From contig NC_091120.1 of the NCBI RefSeq assembly GCF_040183065.1, positions 14,431,708 to 14,495,707 on the forward strand: a stretch of 64,000 nucleotides of DNA, in the 5' to 3' direction. The translations under genes were made by a program, and so were the position numbers. The stretch's first letter is position 1; each line of letters starts with the position of its first letter. The notes beneath the pieces were generated by a model. The model did not search any database, was not told the DNA's origin, and worked only from the letters and a program-made list of their open reading frames with translations. Origin of the DNA: Periplaneta americana. Lineage: Eukaryota; Arthropoda; Insecta; Blattodea; Blattidae. Positions 44,865 to 56,185 of the stretch are shown piece by piece.

Positions 44865-45359
44865 ATACAGTGATTAGTATTAATAAGGTTTTAATAATTG
44901 CAATCTAGCGGTTACTTCGTCGAAAGGAAGAAATCTATGTACAATATGTATGTATGTAGCTTGTAACGAAGCGTGACATAAAAAGGACGAAACAGCCTTA
45001 GGTTTGTTCGACACTTTTACGTAATGAATCTTATCCCAGAGATAATCTATAATCCTGCAGAAATGCCAAAACTGCTGTCTGTGCTCCGCCTTGCGTGCAT
45101 TTTCTCTTTCGCAGGGTGGATCTGTGTTAAGGTCACAACAGAGGGGCTTTTACTATAATACAGTTTCTATTATTAAATCCATTCCGTTCCAAACCTCCCC
45201 CAGGGATCGTCACGCGAAGGGTGATATCAGAATGATACCTACGTTTATGCCGAGAATCAGGAAATGTGTCGGGATGGGTTAAAACTTTAGCAAAAATTTT
45301 TTGTTCAAAAGTCGACGTTAACGAAATTATTCTGTCGTAACTTCATTGGTACAAAATAT
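44865..45359. other. Spacer without a recognised feature
   Basis: No domain in the short frame 45091-45282. The right end becomes (ATT)-rich just before the RTE copy. Confidence 0.45.
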
Positions 45360-46625
45360 CGTATTATTATTATTTGTTATTATTATTATTCAAATTATTG
45401 GGGATCATCAGTGTGGTTTTAGGCGTAATAGATCGACTATTGATCAGATTTTTTGTATTCGACAGATAATAGAGAAAAAATGGGAGTATAAGGGTACAGT
45501 ACATCAGTTATTCATAGATTTCAAAAAGGTATATGACTCGGTTAAGAGGGAAGTATTATATGATATTCTTATTGAATTTGGTATTTCCAAGAAACTAGTT
45601 CGATTAATTAAAATGTGTCTCAGTGAAACATACAGCAGAGTCCTTATAGGTCAGTTTCTATCTGATGCTTTTCCAATTCACTGCGGGCTAAAGCAGGGAG
45701 ATGCACTATCACCTTTACTTTTTAACTTCGCTTTAGAATATGCCATTGGGAAAGTTAGGATAACAGGCAGGGTTTGGAATTGAACGGGTTACATCATCTC
45801 CTTGTCTATGCGGATGACGTGAATATGTTAGGAGAAAATCCACAAACGATTAGGGAAAACACGGAAATTTTACTGGAAGCAAGTAAAGAGATAGGTTTGG
45901 AAGTAAATCCCGAAAAGACAAAGTATATGATTATGTCTCGTGACGAGAATATTGTACGAAATGGAAATATAGAAATTGGAAATTTCTTTTTTGAAGAGGT
46001 GGAGAAGTTCAAATATCTTGGAGCAACAGTAACAAATATAAATGATACTCGGGAGAAAATTAAACACAGAATAAATATGGGAAATGCCTGTTATTATTCG
46101 GTTGAGAAGCTTTTATCATCCAGTCTGCTGTCCAAAAATCGGAAAGTTAGAATTTATAAAACAGTTATATTACCGGTTGTTCTTTATGGTTGTGAAACTT
46201 GGACTCTCACTTTGAGAGAGGAACATAGGTTAAGGGTGTTTGAGAATAAGGTTCTTAGGAAAATATTTGGGGCTAAGAGGGATGAAGTTACAGGAGAATG
46301 GAGAAAGTTACACAACACAGAACTGGACGCATTGTATTCTTCACTTGACATAATTAGGAACATTAAATCCAGACGTTTGAGATGGGCAGGGCATGTAGCA
46401 CGTATGGGCGAATCCAGAAATGCATATAGAGTGTTAGTTGGGAGGCGGGAGGGAAAAAGACCTTTAGGGAGGCCGAGACATAGATGGGAAGATAATATTA
46501 AAATGGATTTGAGGGAGGTGGGATATGATGGTAGAGACTGGATTAATCTTGCTCAGGATAGGGACCAATGGCGGGCTTATGTGAGGGCGGCAATGAACCT
46601 CCGCGTTCCTTAAAAGCCAGTAAGT
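45360..46625 (+). pseudogene. RTE-type LINE, RT and C-terminal domain, one frameshift
   Basis: This is the longest RTE copy. The frame reads IIGDHQCGFRRNRSTIDQIF, then LFIDFKKVYDSVKREVLYDI (catalytic Asp), [40 protein letters not shown] (YADD intact), [75 protein letters not shown] and the end MNLRVP. One base is missing near 45750-45760 (GKVRI for RKVQD), splitting the ORF into 145 and 279 codons. Endonuclease and 5' end are missing. The tail GTAAGTA is short because the next LINE abuts it. RTE elements encode an AP endonuclease and RT and drive their own insertion. Confidence 0.93.
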
Positions 46626-47435
46626 ATCATCATCATCATCATCATCAGTTAGCGCTACAACCCGGGGTGGGTTTAGGCCTCCTTAACAACAGCCTTCCAG
46701 CTTACTCTGTCCTTCACCATGGTAGTCTATCCTCTCACTCCCATAATTTCAAGATCTTTGGGTACCCCATCCATCCACCTTAACTTTGGTCTACCCTTTT
46801 TCCTCCTGTTATATAGTCCACCCTTTTAACATTTTAATAGTAGTGCGTGTTTCAGACATCCTGTTTGCATGTCCCAGCCACCTCAGTCTTTGAGCTTTCA
46901 TAAATTTTACATCTTGACCTCCTATCAGGGTAAGAAGTTCATTGTTGGAGCGTATCCTCCATCCTTGATGATCATTGACTGGGCCAAAGATTCTACGAAG
47001 AATCTTACGTTTAAAACTTCTTAAGGAGTTCTCGTCTTTCTTCCTAAATGTCCATGTCTCTGAACCAAAGGTAACTACAGGACGGACTAATGTTTTATAA
47101 ACTTTAATCTTTGTCATTCTTGATAACAACTGATTTTTAAACAGTGGAAGATTAGCGTAATAAGCCCGATTTTCAGCCTGTATTCTGTCGTTGACATAAC
47201 CACTCACATCACAGTTATTATTGATAATAACTTCAAGATATCTGAATTGGGATACACCTTCAAATATAAACTCCTGGATGGTAATATTCTTAGGGGTCCT
47301 TCTCAACTTAGAGGTGGACATAATCATGTATTTAGTTTTACCTTGATTCACTGTGAATCCAATGTTTTTGGAATTCCTGGATAATTCGATAAATAACTGT
47401 TTGAGTGTGGGAGAATTTTCAGATATAATAGCTTT
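46623..47435 (-). pseudogene. Second RTE-like LINE family, C-terminal part
   Basis: The frame on the minus strand has [60 protein letters not shown] and RLRWLGHANRMSE, ending at GWTI, then a non-coding 3' part and a (GAT)n tail at 46624-46644. It is similar in plan to the main RTE but clearly diverged. It sits between two plus-strand copies of the main RTE. Confidence 0.88.
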
Positions 47436-47439
47436 ATTA

Positions 47440-48665
47440 TTATTGAAATTATTGGGGATCATCCGTGTGGTTTTAGGCATAATAGATGGACTATTGATCA
47501 GATTTTTTGTATTCGACAGATATTGGAGAAAAATGGGAGCATAAGGGTACAGTGCGTCAGTTATTCATAGATTTCAAAAAGGTATGTGACTCGGTTAGGA
47601 GAGTAGTTTTATATAACACTCTTATTGACTTTAGTATTCCCAAGAAATAGTTCGATTAATTAAAATGTGTCTCAATGAAATTTACAGCAGAGTCCATATA
47701 GGCCAGCTTCTGTCTGACGCTTTTCCAATTCACTGCGGGCTAAAGCAAGGAGATGCACTATCACCTTTACTTTTTAACTTCGCTCTAAAATATGGCATTA
47801 GGAAAGTTCATAATAATATAGAAGCTTTGGAATTGAACGGGTTACATCAGCTTCTTATCTATGCGGATGACGTGAATATGTTAGGAGAAAATCCACAAAC
47901 GATTAGGGAAAATACGGAAATTTTACTTGAAGCAAGTAAAGCGAAGTAAAGTTTGGAAGTAAACCCCGAAAAGACGAAGTATATGATTATGTCTCGTGAC
48001 CAGAATACTGTACGAAATGGAAATATAAAAATTAGAAATTTATCTTTGGAAGAGGTGGAAAAATTCAAATATCTTCGAGCAACAGTAAGAAATATAAATG
48101 ACACTCGGGAGGAAATTAAACGCAGAATAAATATAGGAAATGCGTGTTATTATTCGGTTGAGAAACTTTTGTCATCTAGTCTGCTGTCAAAAAATCTGAA
48201 AGTTAGAATTTATAAAAATAGTTATATTACCGGTTGTTCTGTATGGTTGTGAAAATTGGACTCTCACTTTGAAAGAGGAACAGAGATTAAGGGTGTCTGA
48301 GAATAAGGTTCTTAGGAAAATATCTGGGGCTAAAAGGGATGAAGTTACAGGAGAATGGAGAAAGTTACACAATGCAGAACTGCACGCAGTGTATTCTTCA
48401 CCTGACATAATTAGGAACATTAAATCCAGACGTTTGATATGAACAGGGCATGTAGCACGTATGGGCGACTCCAGTAATGCATATAGAGGGAAAAAGAACA
48501 TTGGGGAGACCGAGACGTAGATGGGAGGATAATATTAAAATGGATTTGAGGGAGGTGGGATATGATGTTAGAGACTGGATTAATGTTGCACAGGATAGGG
48601 ACCAATGGCGGACTTATGTGAGGACGGCAATGAACCTCCGGGTTCCTTAAAAGCCATTTGTAAGT
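47440..48665 (+). pseudogene. RTE-type LINE, second long copy, several breaks
   Basis: It starts at the same element position as the copy at 45360 (AAATTATTGGGGATCATC). Frames give [56 protein letters not shown] and [20 protein letters not shown], then broken GCENWTLTLKEEQ and CRT-type C-terminal sequence. At least five frame breaks or stops are visible (near 47645, 47946, 48215, 48290 and 48440). The tail is AAAGCCATTTGTAAGTA. Confidence 0.9.
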
Positions 48666-48775
48666 ATACTATTATTTGTTATAATATAATATAACAAACT
48701 AGAAGCGGGGGGGGGGACTTTAGGGGGTGCAAGAGCATGACCTCCCTAGAATTTTTCCTCGTTGATTTTACTAAC

Positions 48776-48825
<50 letters not shown>

Positions 48826-48954
48826 TCACAGCCTACTAAATATAATAACAATAACAACAATATAATGATATTAGTAGTGATAATAATAATATAAATAAGA
48901 AGAATCCTAGAAAGGATATGCGTCTTTGCACCCCTTAACCTCGATACCCCTGTA
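48666..48954. other. Spacer with G-run and (TTA)n microsatellite
   Basis: A run of ten or more G near 48705-48716 and a TTA repeat of about 15 units at 48777-48822. No coding content. Confidence 0.6.
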
Positions 48955-49115
48955 ACAAATACTAGACATTTGGAAATAACCCGGTTCCCTGGGCGCGTGG
49001 TTAACATGGCTTTGCACACTGGATACACAGTCGATGCTATTGAGGGGGAATCGAACCCGGGTTCGCTAGATTTGTAGCCAGACACGCCGTCCTCTGAAAA
49101 ATAAGAAACCTCACA
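48955..49115 (-). mobile_element. tRNA-derived SINE, second family
   Basis: On the minus strand a tRNA-like head has box B GGGTTCGATTCCCCC and upstream GGCGTGTCTGGCTACAAATC. A unique tail follows toward 48960. The acceptor stem does not pair, so this is not a tRNA gene. Confidence 0.6.
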
Positions 49116-49485
49116 TGCACGTAGAAAGTGTCTCATTTTCCCAAGTAATTCGTTGCTTAATGTTACAACTGAATGTATGCAGGTAAATCATTTTATTCCG
49201 TTTAAACTAATCGATACAAAATCAATGCAGTACGAGGACATCTGCCCCATTCTCACTGTAAGACCCGTCGCATCGTGGCACCCACTCAGTTTCTCAAGCC
49301 AGTAGTACGTTACTCGCCCTCCCTGTCTATTGAGGCGTAGCACAATGGTATTCTTCACTTTTACGGGACATTAGCTTTTGGGAAGCACAAAGAGCTTAAG
49401 ATTATCTTTTTTATTTAATTTCCATTGTAATTATGCTTTTAACAAATGATCTTTATGCTATTTGCATTTGTTATCCGTTATAAGG

Positions 49486-49487
49486 TA

Positions 49488-49541
<54 letters not shown>

Positions 49542-49542
49542 C
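49486..49542. repeat. (ATT)n microsatellite
   Basis: About 19 uninterrupted ATT units directly before the R2-like LINE. In frame they produce the poly-Tyr start of the ORF at 49446, which is not real coding sequence. Confidence 0.9.
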
Positions 49543-49544
49543 CC

Positions 49545-50700
49545 TTACAGTGTGCTCCACTCTACCAAATCAAAACCAAATTTCTTAATGATTTAGATAA
49601 AGTTACCAGAGGAGCATGCAAAGAGCTTATTGGTCTTCCTCATGACTGCCCAGACGGAATGCTTTATTCCCCTAAAAAATATCGTGGTCTTTCGTTAATG
49701 AAAGCATCTTGGGAAGCTTATGTGCAACACATAAATATCTGTAATACTCTTCTTCGTGTTGATGACTCCCATCTCCACAATGTTAGGGACCTTGTAAGTG
49801 AAAAAGTTTCTGCTCTGTCAAAATTGAATATCACAGCTATTGATGCTATCAACTGGTCAGGTCGTAAAATTCGTAAACACTTAAGAAATGACGCATTCCA
49901 AACTTGGACAAACCATACCTTGTGTGGTAAAGGGGTTATTGTTTATAGTGATCTCCCCAAGGCTAACTCATGGGTAAGCAATCGAAAGGGCCTATCTTCC
50001 TCAGAATGGACCAATGCTTTAAAAATGTCAAGCAATATTTCGGCGGTTCGCGCAATACCGGGCAGAACTCTAAGCACAACCCGCTGCTTGAAACACTTGG
50101 ACACGTGCTTGGACAATGCCCCAAAGGCGAGCTGCTGATCAATGCTAGACATCATCGTGTACGACATGCTTTGGCGATATCGTTAAAAACTTTAAATTGG
50201 GAAATTCATGAGGAAGTACATTGTGTATCATCAGATGGTTCTTTTAGACGGGCAGACATTATTGCTATCAACGGACGCTTAAAACGGGCTCTTGTTCTTG
50301 ACCCTACTATCCGTTTCGAAAGAAACCTAAATCAGGCCACCGAGATTGATATTGAGAAGAAGTCCATATATGAACCTTGTCTGCCGTATCTTTCTCAAAA
50401 GTACAACGTCCCTCTTAAACAATGGTCCGTCATTGGTTTGCTGTTTGGCAGTAGAGGTTCAATCACAAAATTCACGTGGAATTATCTTAAGGAACTTCAC
50501 ATTCCTTTTGATTCTGTAATGTCTATTCTTATAAATATTATCAAGGATTCTCTTCAAATATTACATCATCATCTCTATTTCAATTAATCAACTTCTATTT
50601 GCCTTCAACAATTAACTTTCTTTTTTCTTTAATGTATCACATCACATTATTATACATGTTTATTGTATTCAGGACCCTTGTGGTCACTCAAAATACTTTG
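49545..50700 (+). pseudogene. R2-like LINE C terminus with restriction-like endonuclease region
   Basis: The first frame carries FLNDLDKVTRGACKELIGLP, YSPKKYRGLSLMKASWEAYV and VRAIPGRTLSTTRC. A frameshift near 50085 joins to ETLGHVLGQCPKGELLINAR, which looks like the CCHC knuckle (C...H....C) of R2/NeSL-type LINEs. Next is FRRADIIAINGRLKRALVLD followed by PTIRFE, a plausible restriction-like nuclease core (R-x-D...D). The frame ends at 50587. Such elements carry a C-terminal PD-(D/E)xK nuclease instead of AP endonuclease, and many insert at fixed sites. RT is missing. The exact clade is uncertain. Confidence 0.75.
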
Positions 50701-50759
50701 AGCTGATGTCTATAATTTAGAAATTTATTTATTTATCCCTTAGAGTGATAGAGTAAAAA

Positions 50760-51831
50760 ATCTAGGAATTTATATGGACAAAAACTTAAGTTGGAATACT
50801 CAAATCACACACATATGTAAAATAATTTTTATGAAAATTCACGCACTAAAGAGAATTCGAAATTTCCTTCCGTTGCTTCTCAAGAAGAATTTAGTGCAGT
50901 CGCTCTTGATGCCTCATTTTGATTACTGTGACACACTCTACACTGACCTTAACATGAGACTGACAGACAGACTGCAGCGTGTTCATAATGCATGCGTTCG
51001 ATTTATTTGCAACGTCCGTAGATCTGACCGTATCACATCTTCACTAAATATGCTGTCCTGGGTCCGTCTCAAAGAGCGAAGAACTATTCACTCTCTCACT
51101 TTACTCTTCAATATTCTTCAAACCTCTAACCCTAGCTACTTAGCTTCTCGTTTTCAACATTTGTCCTTATCACGAAATAGATACTCGCTCACAACACCAT
51201 ATCACACTCTCCATTCCTAAACACAGAACATCCTTCTACTCTTCATCTTTCACGGTCTCTGCAGCTCATCTCTGGAACTCTCTACCACAACATGTCAGAG
51301 ACTGTCGGACATTGTCTAGTTTCAAAAATAAATTAAAATTGCACTTTTTGAATTAGATTCCTTTCAGTTATAAGCCCTTTTCTCTGCCATAGTTTTGTAA
51401 AAATATAGGCTTTATATTTCTTTTTCCTTCCTTTCCCCTTTTTGTTCCCTTTATCAGTCGATGAATTTATTATCATAGCGTTTTTATCGTGAATTTTATT
51501 TAATTTTCGTATTTCTTTTCTTTTTTATTATTGTTTTATTACATTCCATTTTGATATATTCTTCCTTACGTTTTTCCATATTAACCATTTGTACTAAATG
51601 AGTTGCTTTCACTATATTCCAATATATTTTACTTTCTTTTTTTTTTTCTATTATGGTATTATTTTCATATTGTTTAGTGTCGATTTTATTATGCTATTAT
51701 TATTTTTTTGTAATATGTTAGTATTCTGTTCTTTAACTTTTTGTTAAATTTTAACTGCTTGTATACTTTGTGACCTGGTAGAGTGTAAGAGAAAGCCCTA
51801 TGACCTTAACTCTGCCAGTATAAATAAAGAA

Positions 51832-51845
<14 letters not shown>
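50760..51845 (+). pseudogene. CR1/L2/jockey-type LINE, C terminus and 3' UTR
   Basis: DRVKNLGIYMDKNLSWNTQI starts the thumb region, then MPHFDYCDTLYTDLNMRLTD and RLQRVHNACVRFICNVRRSD. After a frame change near 51215 come FTVSAAHLWNSLPQHVRDCR and TLSSFKNKLKLHFLN with a stop near 51355. The 3' UTR ends GAGTGTAAGAGAAAGCCCTA and AACTCTGCCAGTATAAATAA with an (ATT)n tail to about 51870. RT palm and 5' parts are absent. Confidence 0.87.
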
Positions 51846-51862
<17 letters not shown>

Positions 51863-51934
51863 TATTATTATATTTTTCCTTAGTAGGCTTACTGTAATAT
51901 GGTACATTGAAAATAAATTAGGTGCATATTTAGT

Positions 51935-52004
51935 GTTGTTAAATAAATCCAATTTTATTAATGTTAAAAGTTGTTAAATAAATCCAATTTTATTAATGTT
52001 AAAA
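51935..52004. repeat. Exact tandem duplication, 35-bp unit
   Basis: GTTGTTAAATAAATCCAATT plus TTATTAATGTTAAAA occurs twice back to back (51935-51969, 51970-52004). Confidence 0.85.
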
Positions 52005-52584
52005 ATAAACAAATGTTTCAACTTTGTCTCTGAACCAATTTTATTTATTTTACTATATTTTAGCTCTTAGTATAGGGCTAAATGTAAAATATTCTTGATA
52101 TACATGGAATATTCTTATGTTTCGCTTAAGGTGCGAAGCTCTATTTGCACCCTTATAAATTGTTAAAACTAGTGTTTTAAAAGGAATTAAAAGTGTCAAA
52201 ATTAATTTTTATTAAGCAAATATAAATCATATCCTTTTTTACAGGACATTTTGTACTATTAATGCTTTTATAAAACGAGGAGTAAATATTCACAGCCAAA
52301 TACTTATTATCCTATGAAAATAGTTACTTTTACAGTACATGGATTTTGTCCTAATAAAGGGTTCAAATACTGAAATAAAAAAAGTTATTACATTTTTAAG
52401 ACTCTGCCTTCCAACCGAACTGTTCTACTTCTTGTACAATTGCAAGTACAAAGTATGTGGAATTTTCGTATCACGTACATATTATGATTATAAAGTTGTC
52501 CATAATCTATACCGATAAGAAATCTGTAACTAAGATTTTTCTGATAATTTTCGCTTTTCCAAAAATAATTGGTGTTAACATGTA

Positions 52585-52790
52585 GGGGAGAGTCGGGTAG
52601 TATCGGACATCGGGTAATATCGGACAGTGAGTTTCTTTCATCTACCACACGATGATTGACAAGGTTACGTTTTTGTGATGTCGCATAGAGAAAAATGTAA
52701 CCATGTCATTCAGGTATTACCATCTGATGGTAGATGAAAGAAACGCACTGTCCGATATTACCCGATGTCCGATACTACCCGATTCTCCCC
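52585..52790. mobile_element. MITE with long TIRs and TA duplication
   Basis: About 64 terminal bases are inverted copies of each other (GGGGAGAGTCGGGTAGTATC and GGACATCGGGTAATATCGGA ...), leaving only about 75 bases in the middle. TA flanks both ends (52583-52584, 52791-52792). The element can fold into a long hairpin. A Tc1/mariner source is likely from the TA. Confidence 0.9.
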
Positions 52791-52792
52791 TA

Positions 52793-53740
52793 TAGGCTAA
52801 TTAACCATCCTGAGACCGAAAGTCGCTTTTTTGAAATTTTTGTATGTCTGTCTGTCTGTCTGTATGTTTGTTACCTTTCCACGCGATATTGGCTGAACCG
52901 ATTTCTATGAAATTTGGAATATAAATTAAGTTCGTTCTAACTTAGATTTTAGGCTATATGGCATTCAAAATACTTTATTTAAAAGGGGTGTTACAAGGGG
53001 CCTGAATTAATATAATCGAAATATCTTGCTTATTATTCTATAAAAACGGTTTCCGATAAGTTTTATTCTATGCTACATTTTTGTAGGATTGATATTTAAC
53101 GAGATACACGAGTTTTAAAATAATACGTTTTATCAGTGCCGTCTGAGACTAATAGGCTATAATGAAATGAAAAGTCCACACCTGTGGAGTAACGGTCAGC
53201 GCGTCTGGCCGCGAAACCAGGTGGCCCGGATTCGAATCCCGGTCGGGGCAAGTTACCTAGTTGAGGTTTTTTCCAGGGTTTTCCCTCAAACCAATACGTG
53301 CAAATGCTGGGTAACTTTCGGTGCTGGATCCCGGACTCATTTCACCGGCATTATCACCTTCATTTCATTCAGACGCTAAATAACCTAGATGTTGATACAG
53401 CGTCGTAAAATAACCCAATAAAATAAAACAAATAAAATGAAAAAAAAAATGACTCTGTCTATTTAAGGCGGTTTTGCATACAACAAACGGAGAATATTGT
53501 TAATTTAACACTACTTTTATATGGATATAATTGTATACAATGATGGGAATAAATAAATGTTTATCAATAGGCTATTAATATAAAGAGAATGTTTGTATAT
53601 TTGTATGAAGTAATCTCAGAAGCTACTTAACCGTTTTGGATAATTCTTTCACTATTTGAAATTGTAGTTTCTCTAGATGGACGTAATGCTATATGCCATT
53701 ACGGTAACTTCTGAGTGAGTCGAGGACCTAGGTAAGATTA
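52793..53740. repeat. Unclassified insect repeat split by a SINE
   Basis: 52830-53160 includes TGTCTGTCTGTCTGTATGTT, then TTGGCTGAACCGATTTCTAT and GAAATTTGG, a word order seen in dispersed insect repeats whose class I cannot name. A diverged continuation appears at 53595-53710 after the SINE. No coding frame. Confidence 0.45.
53174..53440 (+). mobile_element. tRNA-derived SINE, best-preserved copy
   Basis: Head: GTAACGGTCAGCGCGTCTGG (A-box region) and box B GGATTCGAATCCC. Body: GAGGTTTTTTCCAGGGTTTT and CAAATGCTGGGTAACTTTCG. Tail: CTGGATCCCGGACTCATTTC to TAACCCAATAAAATAAAA. It is the same family as 15163-15397, 3728-3822 and 43368-43672. A frame across it (53167-53379) is not a gene. Confidence 0.9.
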
Positions 53741-53758
53741 AAATAGATCCTTACGCAC

Positions 53759-53943
53759 AGAATTATCCTTGCACCAAAAACGGATGTTCCCTGAACCAAA
53801 TGATCCTGTTTTAATTATTTGTATATAATAACAATTAATAAATATGTTAAAGGAATTATCCTTGCACCAGATGAGTGCTCTCTGGACCAAAATAACCGTA
53901 TTTTAATTATTTAAATACAATTTCAATTAAGTAATATATTAAA
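53759..53943. repeat. Diverged tandem duplication of about 92 bp
   Basis: GAATTATCCTTGCACCA begins both units (53760, 53852), and each ends in TATGTTAAA/TATATTAAA. Internal CCCTGAACCAAA/TCTGGACCAAA recalls the hairpin arms at 6228. Confidence 0.65.
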
Positions 53944-54893
53944 CGATTAATTAAAATGTGTCTAAGTGAAACGTACGGCAGAGTCCGTATAGGGCAGTTT
54001 CTGTCAGATGCTTTTCCAATTCACTGCGAGCTAAAGCAGGGAGAAGCACTATCACCTTTACTTTTTAACTTTGCTCTAGAATATGCCATTAGAAAAGTCC
54101 AGGATAACAGAGAGGGTTTGGAATTGAACGGGTTACATCAGCTCCATGTTTATGCGGACGACGTAACTATGTTAAGGCTCAAACACAATGAAAATTAAAC
54201 ATAACGTAAGCGTTAACTTAAGAATATAAACGTTACAGTAAAATCAAGAAGTCATACCATCATTCACGATGGGAACATAAACATAACCGCAAACATACTT
54301 GGTAACCATGGAAACATAACAACGACGCCATTTCCTCATATTTTGTCGTATACTTCAGCGCTCCACGATTGTGTTCTGTTTGCAAATCACGTAAGCATAA
54401 GCATGCAAGTTTGGAGTTTGCAAACTTTCATGTTAACGTCTTACGGTAATGTTTATGTCAATGCTTATGTGAATCATTGTGAATGATCTCATTTGTTAGC
54501 CTGGGCGCAAAACTTCTGTGTTTATGTTATGGTTATGTTCAATTTTCATTGTGAAAGGGCCTTTAGGAGAAAATCTACAAACTAGCTATTAGGGAAAACA
54601 CGGGAATTTTACTTGAAGCACGTAAAGAGATATGTTTGGAAGTAAATCCCGAAAAGACAAAGTATATGATTATGTCTCGTTACCACAACATTGTACAAAA
54701 TTGAAATATAAAAATTGGAAATTTATCCTTTGAAGAGGTGGAAAAATTCAAATATCTTGGAGCAACAGTAACAAATATAAATGATACTCGGGAGGAAATT
54801 AAACGCAGAATAAATATAGGAAATGCGTGTTAATATTCGGTTGAGAAGCTTTTATCATCCAGTCTGCTCTCAAAAAATCTGAAAGTTAGAATT
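53942..54893 (+). pseudogene. RTE-type LINE split by a MITE
   Basis: 53942-54174 encodes [40 protein letters not shown] and [14 protein letters not shown]. After the MITE, 54563-54893 resumes with [16 protein letters not shown] and [20 protein letters not shown], stopping at SKNLKVRI. Both 5' and 3' ends are missing, including the (TAAG)n tail. Stops and frameshifts are present in the second half. Confidence 0.88.
54175..54562. mobile_element. PIF/Harbinger-like MITE inside the RTE copy
   Basis: The ends AGGCTCAAACACAATGAAAA and the inverted TTTTCATTGTGAAAGGGCCT are flanked by TTA (54172-54174, 54563-54565). The intact RTE copies at 45360 and 47440 read ATGTTAGGAGAAA at this point, proving the insertion and the TTA duplication. 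It is 388 bp and non-coding. Confidence 0.88.
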
Positions 54894-55045
54894 GTCCACA
54901 ACCAATGCCAGTGCCTAGATGTGACAATATGAAATTTACCTTATTTGTTAAAAATTGGATGGCTGTAAAAATTGTGTTTCAAAGATTTTATAAGGATATT
55001 TATGAATAAATTCCATTAGTACATAGTATGATATTAATAATTATA

Positions 55046-55052
55046 CCGTAAC

Positions 55053-55102
<50 letters not shown>

Positions 55103-55130
55103 AATAATAATAATAATAATAATAATACTT
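55046..55130. repeat. (AAT)n microsatellite with central A-run
   Basis: Two AAT tracts flank about 14 A. It adjoins the tail of the next RTE copy. Confidence 0.9.
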
Positions 55131-55132
55131 AC

Positions 55133-56025
55133 TTACAAATGGCTTTTAAGGAACCCGAAGGTTCATTGCCGCCCACACATAAGCCCGCCATTGGTCCCTA
55201 TCCTGTGCAAGATTAATCCAGTCTCTACCATCATATCCCACCTCCCTCAAATCCATTTTAATATTATCTTCCCATCTACGTCTCGGCCTCCCCAAAGGTC
55301 TTTTTCCCTCCGGTCTCCCAACTAACACTCTATATGCATTTCTGGATTAGCCCATACGTGCTACATGCCCTGCCCATCTCAAACGTCTGGATTTAATGTT
55401 CCTAATTATGTCAGATGAAGAACACAATGCGTGCAGTTCTGTGTTGTGTAACTTTCTCCATTCTCCTGTAACTTCATCCCTTTTAGCCCCAAATATTTTC
55501 CTAAGCACCTTATTCTCAAATACCCTTAACCTATGTTCCTCTCTCAGAGTGAGAGTCAAAGTTTCACAACCATACAGAAGAACCGGTAATATAACTGTTT
55601 TATAAATTCTAACTTTCAGATTTTTTGACAGCAGACTAGATGATAAAAGCTTCTCAACCGAATAATAAGACGCATTTCCCATATTTATTCTGCGTTTAAT
55701 TTCCTCCCGAGTGTCATTTATATTTGTTACTGTTGCTCCAAGATATTTGAATTTTTCCACCCCTTCGAAGGATAAATCTCCAATTTTTATATTTCCATTT
55801 CGTACAATATTCTGGTCACGAGACATAATCATATACTTTGTCTTTTCAGGATTTACTTCCAAACCGATCGCTTTACTTGCTTCAAGTAAAATTCCCGTGT
55901 TTTCCCTAATCGTTTGTGGATTTTCTCCTAACATATTCACGTCATCCGCATAGACAAGAAGCTGATGTAACCCGTTCAATTCCAAACCCTGCCTGTTATC
56001 CTGAACTTTCCTAATGGCATAATAA
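55133..56025 (-). pseudogene. RTE-type LINE, minus copy with a single nonsense codon
   Basis: From [20 protein letters not shown] the frame runs through [47 protein letters not shown]-type thumb and [20 protein letters not shown] to GHVARMG. A TAA at about 55349 replaces the usual Glu codon. Then [20 protein letters not shown] and [20 protein letters not shown] continue in the same frame to MNLRVP. It is 5'-truncated just before YADD and carries the TAAG tail. Apart from that one stop the 290-codon C-terminal part is intact, so it is among the youngest copies here. Confidence 0.92.
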
Positions 56026-56119
56026 TAATGCACAAAATTAAAAATATATACCGATAATGTAATTTATAAAGAATTTTAATAATGACTCCCCTCTTCTGCT
56101 ACGCCACTACAAGTATCAC

Positions 56120-56185
56120 TATGAACAGTACCGGGGATCGAGCCCGCGAGTTCGTTGAATGAGCTCTGAGCTACCGGATGAGCAT
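56120..56185 (-). mobile_element. tRNA-like SINE head
   Basis: The minus strand reads CATCCGGTAGCTCAGAGCTC (A-box-like) and CGCGGGCTCGATCCCCGGTA (B-box and T-stem-like). The anticodon arm does not fold, so a SINE or decayed tRNA-derived repeat is more likely than a tRNA gene. Confidence 0.5.

Noticed and set aside
49446-49545. Poly-tyrosine N terminus of the 230-codon ORF
   Set aside because: It is the translation of an (ATT)n microsatellite fused by chance to the R2-like frame.
53167-53379. Protein-coding gene across the SINE (70 codons)
   Set aside because: The frame is the translation of a tRNA-derived SINE, which occurs in several copies. Such frames are often mis-annotated as hypothetical proteins.
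200-56000. CRISPR array or bacterial-type repeats
   Set aside because: The regular repeats found are microsatellites and tandem duplications in eukaryotic DNA, with no spacer structure and no cas genes.
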